64,000 nucleotides of DNA from Ophiobolus disseminans. Its lineage: Eukaryota > Ascomycota > Dothideomycetes > Pleosporales > Phaeosphaeriaceae. Each line of letters opens with the position of its first letter. Position 1 is the stretch's first letter. The position numbers were made by a program, and so were the translations under genes. The notes beneath the pieces were generated by a model. That model did no database searches. It saw nothing but the letters and a program-made list of their open reading frames with translations, and had not been told where the DNA came from. Below are positions 25,133 through 34,825 of this stretch, in pieces. The stretch covers positions 207,235 through 271,234 of the forward strand of contig MU006239.1 of assembly GCA_010093685.1 (NCBI GenBank). Direction: 5' to 3'.

Positions 25133-25523
25133 TAGGCTGGTAAAAGGGTATAGGTTGGGTTGGGGTTGGGTTGCCTTACGTAATACCTCAGCCGTAACCT
25201 AACCCCGACCCATTTTTTTTGCGCTAGTACTGGGTATAGGTTGGGTTAAGGTCGCACGGGCCTTGGGTTGAGGTTAGGTCGCACAGACATAATTTTAAGC
25301 CAATTAGGCTGCTTATCATAGCTGATTATCACATACATGATTAGCTATACCCCTGTCTAGGTCTGACATAATACAACCCAACCTCTACCCGCGCTAGAGC
25401 TACTACAACCCAACCACAGCTACAGGTCTGTGCGACCTCAACCTAACCTATACCCTAAGGCCCGTGCGACCTTAACCTAACCTATACCCACTGCTAGGTA
25501 CCTTAACCCTTTTTACTAGCCTA
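25133..25523. mobile_element. hAT-type MITE (391 bp)
   Basis: Terminal inverted repeats TAGGCTGGTAAA / TTTACTAGCCTA and a perfect 8-bp target duplication ATTTTAGC on both sides, which is the hAT superfamily signature. Inside each end are several copies of a subterminal motif (GGTATAGGTTGGGTT, GGTCGCACGG and their complements), the sort of array hAT transposases bind. No coding capacity. A related element is at 53399-60289. Confidence 0.85.
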
Positions 25524-26235
25524 ATTTTAGCTAGTATCTTAAAAGGTACTAGTCTAAATTGGATTAACTTTGTTTACAGCGTTAAGAAAGTCCTTTGTTA
25601 TTGCTAAGATATCTATTAGCTTAGTAACCTAATAGGTCTCTGCCTTAGTCGCTGCTTAATCGTATTCTGCTAGCTATATTTTCTAACTTATTATAGTTCT
25701 TATAGGTTTAAGGGACGCAAGGTATTGTTTGCGCGCTCGCTTCTTTTCTACTCTATTATCTACGCTAACAGTCTGTTTAAGGCTAGCTACCTACTTATAG
25801 AGAGCTTAGTTAGGCAGACAGTAGGTGCGTAATAGATAGGGCAATATTGTTAACTATATAAACATAACTATCTGCACTAGTGCTACTCTCTTCTTCTTAT
25901 ATTAACGCAGGCGATTCTTGTATTAGTCTAAGAGCATCTTGTATTACTCTATATTCTTCTTATATTCTTGCTAAGCTAGTATTGTAAGGTTAGACAGCCT
26001 CGCTAGAGTTCGATTGCCGCGCGACAGCGTGTACGTTAATACGTTAGGTATTGTAGGCTCTAGAGGCTCTGTTAGTAGTACTTGCGTCCCTACTAGGTCT
26101 ATTACGCCCTAGATCTTAAGGGCTGCAGCTCGCGCCTGTAGTTAAATTATCTAGGTAGTGTAGTTCGTCGTGTCGCGCAATAGAGTGTGTGTTATGTTGT
26201 AAAATGTTAGTAGATAGAATAGTAAGACTCTTAAT

Positions 26236-26448
26236 TATTAGATTTACAGTAGTCTTTGATATAGATAATAGAATCGTAGAAATTGATGATTAATTGATTG
26301 TGTTGTTGTTCTCTCGTCTAGCCCTAGCTTTAAGCTGTTCCTGCTAAGCCCGGCACACGCTAGTGCCCCTATAGGCTAACTAGAACGTTCTAGGTCTTAC
26401 CTAGGACTCTCTAATTAGCTAGGTCTTCTAGGGTTCTGGTATCTGATA
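26236..26448 (-). repeat. LTR, family B (5' LTR of Copia-2)
   Basis: About 213 bp from TATTAGATTTACAG to ATCTGATA. Its first ~50 bp recur at 63874. Ends are inferred from the TG..CA rule after allowing G-to-A and C-to-T changes. Confidence 0.6.
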
Positions 26449-26590
26449 TATAGCAAGCCTTAGGTCGATCTGCTATCTAACAAAGTCCCTAGTATAGCTC
26501 TAGTCGTCCGATGTGCTATAACCTGCTAAAGGTGTCGCACCTAGAGGCTGTATAAACTTCTTAAGGCCGCCGTTGATAATAGTAGGTGTG
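26449..26590 (-). pseudogene. Separated 3' piece of a host secreted-protein gene
   Basis: Non-transposon DNA left of the Gypsy-3 target duplication GTGTG. Removing the element, the minus-strand frame of 32016-32775 continues without a shift into this piece (SSCT | PTIINGGLKK...). It has two TAG codons at likely Trp positions, so RIP has leaked about 140 bp into flanking host sequence. Cut at 26448 by Copia-2. Confidence 0.6.
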
Positions 26591-26771
26591 TGTAAGGGCT
26601 GCGCAAAGTATACTAGTACCTAATAACAATAGTTAAATTAATAAAGAAATATAGAGGTGCAGTGATAAGTTTTCGGTGTAGCTCGCTTCCCTACACACTA
26701 GGCAGGACAAGGTTAGATAGATCTTATCTATAACTAGGCTCTACTAGATACCTAGGGCTTAGCCTATTACA
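26591..26771 (-). repeat. 3' LTR of Gypsy-3 (heavily RIPed)
   Basis: 181 bp, collinear with the right LTR without gaps. By eye it differs at 19 positions: 18 are G-to-A or C-to-T relative to the right LTR and one is C-to-A. Confidence 0.95.
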
Positions 26772-26789
26772 ATACCCCCCTCCTAGCCT

Positions 26790-29700
26790 ATAGGACTTTA
26801 AACAGGCCTTAGAATAATCGAAACTCCTCAGGTAGGTAGCCTTCTTTATTCTAGAATAGTGCTGTAAGGTCTAGCTAGCATTATAAGGCAGTGTTGTCCT
26901 TAAGATTAATTGCTAGTTCCTATGTAGTTTAAGCATAACTAGTCCACTTAACCTTATACAACAACTTATAACCTCGTTCTCTCCGCCTTCTTTTCTCTTC
27001 TATAATAGCTTTAATATAATATTCTTCTTCCTCTTTAATAACTAGTGGCTTAGGTTAGACATTATTATTTAGCTAACATAGAAAAGAGTTAGAGGCTACT
27101 AGTCTTAGTTAGTCTATGTAAAAGACATTGTAAGGTCCTAGTAGAGTGTTTAAGCGGACATTATGCGTGCTAATTACCTTAAGAACAGTGTACTTTGCGT
27201 TCTTCTAGTCTAGCTTTTTACAAGCGCGCTTTGTCTTAAAGTGCTTGCCTAGTAAGAGCTAGACTTTATCACTAACACGCAGTTGCTTAGGCTCTTTCTA
27301 GTACTTATTAGCTTAACGTTCCTGCTCTTACTGTGCTTCTGCTATAGATGCTTGTGCTAGATTAAAGACCTACTTAAACTTCTTGATTATGGCATTAGCA
27401 ACCTTCTTCCTAGCTTATTCACTTGCTAAGTAGTCCTAGCTACTGCGTAGTAGTGCCTCTAGTTAAAGCGGGTTAACATAGTATCTATGCTAAAGAAAGA
27501 AGAGGCTAACTTTAGTAGATGTTGCTTCTCTCCCCCTAATAGCTATTATAGCTATTCCTAGAAGGTGTGCCTAGTTTTTCTGATCCTAGTTCACATAGGC
27601 TCTTAAGTAAGCCTTAATAGTGCTGTGTAACCTCTTAGTAGCACTATTAATTTAGGGATAGAAGGCAGTAGACAGGCGCCTAGTAATACCTAGCACTTTA
27701 CATAGGCGCTTCTAGAGCCTACTTATAAACTAGCTTCCCTAGTCTAACACAATAGTATCTAGAAGCTAGTAATAGGTAATAATATGCTTAATAAAGGTCT
27801 ATACTACAGTCTTAGTCTTAATGTTTAGCAAGGCTACTAGCACAATATCTTTGCTAAGGCGGTTAGTGACTACTATTATATTAGTACAACTATTACTCTT
27901 AGGAAGGCTAGTGATAAAATCTATAGATACCTTCTTCTAGATTCTCTCTAGGATAGGGAGGGGCTTTAAGAAGCTATAGAGACCGTCTCTCTAGGGCTTA
28001 GTCCTTCTACAAACAGCGCAGTTCCGGATAAAACGTCTGATGTTATTAGAGATTCCTAGCTAGAAGTAGTTACGGGCTATAGCTTAGTAGGTGATAAGAC
28101 GTCTAGGATGTCCTGCTACAGCAGGAGAGTGCATTCTATTAATAAGCCTAGTCCTAAGTAGTTTAGAGTTAGGAACCTATTTGCGGTCTTAGTACATTAA
28201 GCAGAAGTTAGTGTCTACGTAGCAATCTGCAATTGATACCTTAAGATAGAGGTCTAGTAGAAAGCGTCGATTTCTATTGAGCACCGCTTGTTTAGCTTCC
28301 TAGTACTAGCTGTTATGTTCTACAGCATGTACCTAAAGGTCTTTAAGGCTTAAATGTAATCTAGGTAGTTTCTTTTCTTCTTCTAGTTCTTTAGATATAG
28401 TTTCAGAAGACAGAACAGAAATGAAGGTGATAACAGCATCCTGCTCTTCCTTATCCTACTTGTCCCTAGTAGCAGGCTTTAGTAGCTGCATATACTAGTG
28501 TTGAAGGCATTTATTAGATATATCCTTAGGCATGTCTTGTTCTCTTCTGCAGAGTGCATCTGCTCTAACATTCTCCTTTCTAGGGTAGTAAACAATCTCT
28601 ATATTGTATCTTCTAAGAAGGAGTGACTATCTTATCTGCCTCTTATTAAGCATCCTTAGTTTAGTAAAGTATTCTAAGTTCTTGTGATCTGTGATGACCT
28701 TAAACTTAGCTACTAATCTTAGTTTAGTATCCTATTCCTAAAGGCATTAAACCACTACTAGTAGCTTCTTGTTATAAATCTTATAGTTAGCCTCATAAAC
28801 ATTTATCTTCTTAGAGAAATATGCAACAGGATATAGACGCCCTTAATTATTATACTAGGAAAGACATCTAGTAGTAGCATAGCTAGAAGCATTAGTCTCT
28901 AAGACTGTCTCTCTGTTCTAGTTAAACTGTGCTAGTGTAGGGTTGCTAATAAAGATTTCCTTAAGCTTATTAAAAGCACCCTGTTCCTTAGATGTCTAGC
29001 GAAAGGTAACATTGCCAGTGAGCCGTGTGAGAGGGGCAGCTAGGCTGCTAAATCCTTTAATAAACTGCTGGTAGAAGTTAGCAAAGCCTAAGAAGCTTCT
29101 CACTCCTTTAACTGTCTTAGGTGCTTTCTATTCTTAAATGGCTTTGACCTTCTCAGGATCTATACTAATACCTTTACTAGCTTTAATAATAAAGCCTAAG
29201 TACTTAGTAGACTTAACTTCAAATTTACACTTCTTAATGTCTAGAGGTAGGCTAGCCTTTCCTAGGGCATCTAGAACTTAGTTCACATAATGCCGGTGTT
29301 CTTTCCGTGATCTATTAGTATAGATAAGTACATTATTAAGGTAGGCTAAGCAAAAGATGTTAATATACTTGCGAAGTACCTAGTTAATGTATCTCTAAAA
29401 TGTGCTAGGAGCATTTGCTATCCTAAAGGGAGTGACTATCTATTTATAGAGACTAAAGCGCGTGCGGAAAGCAGTCTTCTACTTATCGCCTTTATCAATA
29501 CGTATCTTGTAGAAGGCAGCAGAGACGTTAAGCTTAGTAAACTACTTAGCCTTAGTAAGATTGTTTAATGTCTCCTAGATTAGGGGTAATAGGTACCAGT
29601 CCTTCCTAGTAATAGCATTAAGAGCGCGGTAGTCCACACAAAAGCGTAAGCCTCCTCCTAGCTTCTTTATAAATAAGACTAGTGCAGCAGCAGCTAAGCT

Positions 29701-30489
29701 GCTAGTGCGTATCTAGCCTTTGTCTATCAAGGAAGTCAGTTCCTTCCTAAGCACTAGTAGCTCTCCCTTGCTTATATTGTATAGTGGTCCCTATAGCACT
29801 TTAGGCTCTTGTCTATTAGTATCCTTAACTAGATCAATCTAGTGATTAATGCTAGGTCCGCGTAGTAGTGGCAGCTTAGAAGCAGTCTTAGAGGCAAAGA
29901 TCCAACTATAGTGCTTATACTGTTCTAGTAACAGTGTCTCAATATCTAGAGTAGACTTAGGTGCAAGAGCCTTCTCAATGTCAGCTAGTAAGGCTAAGAA
30001 GACTACAGTGCTATCCTGTTTCTTAGCCTTAGCAATGTAGAGTGCATAAGCAGCAGCACTAATCTCAGCAAGTAGTTAGTGGTTTGCTAGGACTAGTAGA
30101 GGCTCTCCTTCTTTGCTATGCAAGCGAATGCGCTAGCGGGTAGCATAGATGTAGAGTGAACGTTTTGCTAGTGCAATGGTAACCTAGAGGCGGTCTATCT
30201 AAGGTCTTCTAAGTAGCATGTCAAATCCCAGTCCATCTCTAGCAACATATGCCTATCCTTTATCCTTGAATCCTTTAATATCAATATAGTACTTAGCAAC
30301 CTAGTGGATAGTGCCTTTACTAGCAACTCTAACCAATGTACGTAGTGTAATATCAATGCACTGTAAGCTAGCTCTCTTAACTAAGGATAGGGAGACAAAA
30401 GCATTAGCTAAGCAGCCGCAATCAATTATAGTAGAAGCAAAGGTATTATGATTGACTAGTGTGTGTATGCTTATTGCTTTCCCATCCAT
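26790..30489 (-). pseudogene. Gypsy-3 pol
   Basis: Minus-strand pol. The protease segment is open at 30301-30489 and holds IIDCGCLANAF, a D-T/S-G-type active site with Cys in the middle position. RT occupies roughly 29300-29800, RNase H about 28600-28900, and integrase about 27500-28300. In-frame stops (mostly TAG) multiply to the left. Non-functional because of RIP, but the 5' third of pol is only lightly damaged. Confidence 0.75.
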
Positions 30490-30575
30490 GTGTTTTGCTC
30501 TCTTGAATCCTTCCTATTCCCTAGCAAATACCTGCTAACTTACATTTGGCTCCTGTCTGTGACTGCTGACAGGAG

Positions 30576-31625
30576 CTACTCGTTTCCTAGCATGCTAGTA
30601 GCAGTGTTCTCATCCTCCTCTTCTAGCTGAGGTAGAATGTTAGTTGTAGCAGTAACCTTAGCCACTGTAGTGCTGTGTGGGCGACGTGCAGGCTGATAAG
30701 GGCATGTAGAGATAATGTGGCTGCTAGCTCTACAGCGGAAGCAAAGGCGGTTCTCCTTGCGGTGCTGAAGCTCCTTAGTGTCCACCCACATAGCTCGTTT
30801 CTGAGAAGTTGTTCCCTAGTGAGAAAACGTAGGTTGTCAGTCCATAGTATCTGGAGCAATAGATCTAGCTTGCTAAGGCGGAGTGGCGGGACGGCGCCAC
30901 ATGCTAGTTGTGGGAGTCTGTCCTTTAGAAGCTAGGGAGATGCGGTAGAGGTTGTCAGACATAAGGATAGCCTAGTCCACAAGTGCCTCAAAACTAACAT
31001 CTCTGTTGAGCCTAACTATGTTCCTCTGCAACTCTAAGCTCAGTCCACAGGTGAACAGGCTCTTCTTCTGCAGGTCAGGCAGCTCAATCCCAGTGATCAA
31101 GAGCAGCTCCTCAAATTCCTGTTGGTACTCCCTCACTAATCTCTTTCCTTGCCTTGCACTATTGAGCCTATCCATAGCTCTCTCTTCTGCATAGGGATCT
31201 TTGAATCGGCTATCCATGAAGCTCTACATTTCCTCCATGGTGCTATAAGAATTTCTTTCTACCTATGGAAGTAGGATGCGTGCAGCCTGTCCAGTGAGTC
31301 TCTGAAAGACATAAGAGGTCTTTGACTGCTCCGTGTCAAAGTATCTAGCATCATTGAACAGCTTAGACCTGGCCTTGTGACGAAAGGTAGGATATAGCTT
31401 GCGGTCCCTATCAAAGGTTTCTGGGTCTAGAAAGCGTGGCTTCTTGTTTGAGCCAATACTGTCCTGAGGGGGCAGTGGTTGAACGCCATGCATAGCTTGG
31501 AGAAGCTGGGCAACCCAAGCAGGAGGTCCATCAATAGGTGGTGCTGGAAACTGTGGCTCTCCAATGTTCTCATTCCTTCTCCTAGAGCTTTCGGGCTCAT
31601 ATCTCATGTCTATGTCTTGATCCAT
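30576..31625 (-). pseudogene. Gypsy-3 gag, lightly damaged
   Basis: Starts MDQDIDMRYEPESSRRRN at 31625. Open segments 31263-31625, 30972-31217 and 30576-30791 read as a retrotransposon gag: the capsid-like region includes RKLYPTFRHKARSKLFNDA, and near the C-terminus a CCHC knuckle (CFRCRASSHIISTC) at about residues 13-26 of the last segment. Only a few stops or shifts separate the segments, in contrast with the pol half. Confidence 0.8.
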
Positions 31626-31653
31626 AGTGGCCCAGTGCTCTAGGGCCTAGTGT

Positions 31654-31815
31654 GGTTCTGTGGCCTACAACTGCTTGCAGGGCTTTGCGTGATTCCGTGG
31701 GCCTACAACTGCTTGCAGGGCTTTGCGTGATTCCGTGGGCCTACAACTGCTTGCAGGGCTTTGCGTGATTCCGTGGGCCTACAACTGCTTGCAGGGCTTT
31801 GCGTAGTTCCGTGGG
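31654..31815. repeat. 38-bp tandem repeat in the Gypsy-3 leader
   Basis: About four head-to-tail copies of a 38-bp unit starting GATTCCGTGGGCCTACAACT (31691, 31729 and 31767 exact; 31654 slightly diverged and 1 bp shorter; 31805 partial). It lies between gag and the primer-binding region, i.e. in the 5' untranslated leader of the element. Confidence 0.95.
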
Positions 31816-31829
31816 TGATCAATTCAAAA

Positions 31830-32010
31830 TGTAAGGGCTGCGCAAAGTATGCTGGTACCTGATAACAATAGTTGAATTGATAAAGAACTATAGAGGTGCA
31901 GTGATGAGTTTTCGGTGTGGCTCGCTTCCCCACACACTAGGCAGGACAAGGTTAGATGGATCTCATCCATAACCAGGCTCCGCCAGATACCCAGGGCTCA
32001 GCCCATTACA
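31830..32010 (-). repeat. 5' LTR of Gypsy-3 (not RIPed)
   Basis: 181 bp. It keeps all 16 of its YCA/TGR sites, of which 15 are mutated in the left partner. Directly outside it is the second GTGTG and host coding sequence. Confidence 0.95.
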
Positions 32011-32015
32011 GTGTG

Positions 32016-32775
32016 CATGAACTGGGGGTAGTAGATGAGACTAAGCTAGATGAAGTGGACGTAATGCTTGCCACATCTAAGGTGGAGGATGTTGGAGTCG
32101 ACGTTAGTAAGCTGGTGACAAGGGTCTCGGAAGATGCTTGTAGGGTAGACGTGATGCCTGCAACGGGTGAAGCGGAGGCAACAAGTGTAGATGTAGATGA
32201 AGAAGTGGCAACAACGCTTAAAGATGTCTGTGGGAATGTAGGAGTTACGACCATAACGGACGATAGCGCGGAGCCGGATTCAGGTATCGACGGTGATGAT
32301 GCGCTGTTGACTTGTTGGAAACTAACATCGTCCAGCAGTAAACGGCTATCCATGCCACACGTTGCGCAAGTGACCAGCCAATCGAGACCCGAGTCACTAG
32401 TGCTGTTGTCGAACAGGCCCTCTTTAATCCTACCCTCGAATTTAGTCCACTAGGTGCCAGGCGTACAGCGTCCTTGCTTAACTGATTTGAAGTTGAAGTC
32501 GACCGTGCACAAGTTTGACGTCCCTTGCGTTGCCCAGAAAGACCAAAAGTAAGAGCGTTCGGCACAGACTCTGATGATGGTGTATGAGTTGACGCGGATA
32601 CTGGCGTCCCTGGCATCGTCCTTGAACAAAACACGCATCGCATTCTCTCCCGAGTGCACTTCATCGCCCTGCAGCCCGTAAGGTTGCATGATGGTCCTAT
32701 TCAGAGGCGTCGTGTTCCAGGAAAATTCAGTCATAGGGTCAGCATTTGAGAATCCCCAGTATTGCCGGGAACAAA
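32016..32775 (-). pseudogene. Ser/Thr-rich secreted or wall protein, broken by Gypsy-3
   Basis: One minus-strand frame runs from about 32775 to 32016 with a single in-frame TAG (near 32448). The first ~120 codons resemble a beta-sandwich, carbohydrate-binding-like module (YWGFSNADPMTEFSWNTT, conserved Cys, ending CGMDSRLLLDDVSFQQ). The rest is a Ser/Thr/Ala/Val-rich stalk typical of glycosylated fungal surface proteins. There is no signal peptide: the 5' end is replaced by an NPR3-like fragment in another frame. The 3' end continues past Gypsy-3 at 26449-26590. I do not recognise the exact family; the surface-protein call is inferred from composition. Confidence 0.55.
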
Positions 32776-32783
32776 GCTCGAAG

Positions 32784-33405
32784 CCGCTTCTTCTTCCGCT
32801 TGAGCTTCTTCCACACCCCGTCCTTGCGCACGAACATGAGCGCGCCAAAAAGGACAATACTCTCGACGCCCAGCTCAAAGCGGCGCTTGTTGTACTCGCG
32901 CGTCGGGCTCAGCATCTTCTCCAGGGCGTCCGTCTTGAAGCCCAGCACCGTGTCCCAGTCGTGGTCCCCACCCTTGCGCCGACTTGTCCCGGCCTCTCCA
33001 TCGCCGTTGCCGTCGTTGGCGTCTTCTTCCTCAATCGTGTCCTGCTTGCCCCACGTGCCCGTGAAGAATTTGGATTGGTCGCGGTCGCGGCTCGTGCCCG
33101 TCAGCGTCCGACCCAAGCCACGCGCTCCGCTTGTGCGGCTGCCAATCTCAATGTCATTTTCGTCATCGCTGTCGGTGCTGCTGTCCCCAGTCGCTGTCCG
33201 ACGTGCGCAAGTCGACACTGGCCGTCGACGTGTCATGGCGAAACCATGCCGGGTCTTTGGCGGCTGCAAGCGCCGCTGCGGATGGGGAGAGCGGCGGGTA
33301 GTGGAAGACGAGACACGGGCCGAGAGAGCGCGAGTACGTGACGAGCAGAATGGCGTGGAGACTGGACGCCGGTGGCAGGGGTAGGGCCATTGGTGAAGGA
33401 GACAT
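32784..33405 (-). pseudogene. 5' fragment of an NPR3-like gene
   Basis: From MSPSPMALPLPPASS at 33405 the minus strand reads LHAILLVTYSRSLGPCLVFHYPP, the opening of NPR3 (nitrogen permease regulator 3, a GATOR1/SEACIT subunit acting upstream of TORC1 at the vacuole). After a one-base frameshift near 33180 it continues with an acidic Ser/Asp loop and WDTVLGFKTDALEKMLSPTR...YNKRRFEL...GVWKKLKRKKKR, which also fits NPR3. It then ends abruptly near 32784 and unrelated coding sequence follows in another frame. Only ~210 of the several hundred residues expected are present, so it is a broken duplicate; a full gene should exist elsewhere. Confidence 0.65.
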
Positions 33406-33570
33406 GCTTGGAGAAAGTGCAGCCCAGGGCAGGGAAGGCACGCCAGCCGCGGGAAATCTACGGTAGCCAGAAAGGGGGAGACTCTCCACATGTTGCACTG
33501 ACACTATTAATTTGGAAGTTTAAATGTGGAGTACGAGCAGAATTAATGGTACTACAGGTCGATCTGATGT

Positions 33571-34825
33571 CTACATGACACAACATGAATCGTCATCCTT
33601 CCTCTTCCAGTACGCTGCATTGGCTTTCTCCTGTTCAAGCTTGAACTGGAGCTCCTTTACTGCAAGTTGATTCTCGTGAGTTTGTCTCATCATCTTCAAG
33701 TTGTACTCTTCGCGAACAATGCGAGCATTACTCTCTTGCAGCGCCGTCTCAAACTCTCTGCGCTGCTGCTCGTGCTGTTCCTGTAGTTGTTTTCGAAGGT
33801 CGTCCTTGCTGGCACGCATCTTCTCCATCTCCTCCCGGTCCTTTTGCATCTTCTCTTCAATTTCGGCTCGGTACTCGATGAGTTCTTCTTTTAAGGCCTC
33901 GTCTTTCTGTTTCATCGCCTCCTCCATTTCTTTTCTCAACCTGTCCATCTTCTCTTCGTACATCTTTCGTTGTTTGGCAATGTCTCCTTCCACTTCCTTT
34001 CCAGCCGCAGTCTGATCCAGAGTGAGCTTCTTGTCGACCATGTCCACTTGGATATCAAGAGTGATTGGATTCTTGCGGCCGATAATGTACTGAATTATTG
34101 CTGTGGCTGATTCAACGCCTGCATCTTGTCGGAAGACACGACTGCCTTGGTCGATCATGTACTTCCAGAAGTCTGACTTTGAAGTAAGTTGCGCTTCTCT
34201 CTTGATAGCTTCCTCAGGATTGACTTGGCTCCACATAGTTGTGGCGAGCACGACATTGGCGAGACCATTGTCGCCACAGAGTTTCTTGAACATGCGTAGG
34301 TTTTTCATGCCAGCTCCGCCTACGCGGGTATCGCTCACTCGGTGGAGGTAAACGATTCCGGCTAGAGCAATCTTGTTGGCATATGCTTCGCTGAGCCAAC
34401 TCGCAATCTCCCTCAGAATGTCGACATCGGTACGGTAAGTATCGTCGAAACCTGGAGTATCGGCCAAGTAAAAACGGGTGCCATCGGGCAAGTGGCATGG
34501 GATGATAGCGACCTGTGAAGTACCTAAGAATGTTAGCGTTGACAGTTTATGGATTTAGTGATAGGGGGCTCACAGGATTCGAGACCATGTCCTACTGCTA
34601 GCGATTCCGATGTAAAGTTCTGGATGAAGGTAGTTTTCCCCGCCCCGGTTACACCCATCACTGCAATAACGATGTCTTTGCGACTGCGATTATGTCAGTC
34701 AAGGTATGGGGACTCAAGTGATAATTTTACCCAAGCGAAGGTATGCCATCCGACGCAGACTTCGACTCATCATTGACTATGCCATTCAGGGCGCTTCTCA
34801 TGTTGCTCATCGAGTACTTCGTCAT
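33571..34825 (-). CDS. AIG1/GIMAP-like P-loop GTPase 1 (385 aa, 3 exons)
   Basis: Exons 34731-34825, 34574-34683 and 33571-34523; introns of 47 and 50 bp with GTAAAA..CGCAG and GTGAGC..TTAG borders; total length divides by three. The start at 34825 is the first ATG after an upstream stop; ATGs at 34810 and 34801 are alternatives. G1 loop GVTGAGKT (42-49), conserved CT after LES (69-70, switch I), G3 DTPGFDDT (90-97), hydrophobic box LAGIVYLHRVSD, then TTMWS (163-167) where NKxD would normally bind guanine. Residues ~246-366 form a long charged coiled coil. It ends CCVM, a CaaX prenylation box. Likely a membrane-tethered, oligomerising GTPase; substrate and pathway unknown. Divergent from GTPase 2 across 1.2 kb. 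Confidence 0.85.

Larger units (their letters stand above)
22460..26448 (-). mobile_element. Ty1/Copia retrotransposon remnant (Copia-2)
   Basis: Minus-strand order: 5' LTR of family B (26236-26448), the 3' part of the half-tRNA primer site, gag (about 25530-26200), a hAT MITE insert, then protease/integrase (about 22700-25120), and the start of reverse transcriptase (VYTYKLSKEYNFIKCKARLV, 22465-22530) where Copia-1 cut it at 22459. The rest of RT is lost or displaced. Heavy RIP. Confidence 0.75.
26591..32010 (-). mobile_element. Ty3/Gypsy retrotransposon (Gypsy-3), full length
   Basis: 5420 bp, two 181-bp LTRs (26591-26771 and 31830-32010, TGTAAGGGC...CATTACA), and a perfect 5-bp duplication GTGTG. 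A pyrimidine tract after the left LTR (ATACCCCCCTCC) is the polypurine tract of a minus-strand element. gag with a zinc knuckle, protease, RT, RNase H and integrase follow in Gypsy order on the minus strand. RIP is dense on the left, weak from about 28.9 kb and nearly absent beyond 30.5 kb, where gag frames stay open. Confidence 0.92.

Noticed and set aside
1..26448. Possible stop-codon reassignment (TAG as Trp or Gln) in the left block
   Set aside because: TAG replaces Trp only in transposon frames, together with loss of TGA, TGG, TCA and CCA everywhere. Island genes use TGG for Trp and TAG as a normal stop. RIP-type mutation explains it.
31654..31815. CRISPR-like repeat array
   Set aside because: The 38-bp units are directly adjacent without spacers, and the genome is fungal.
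31703..31933. Minus-strand 76-codon frame
   Set aside because: It reads the 38-bp leader repeat and the LTR of Gypsy-3; no independent gene.
32688..33384. Long plus-strand frames of over 200 codons
   Set aside because: They are antisense shadows of the GC-rich NPR3-like fragment, which has recognisable protein similarity on the minus strand.
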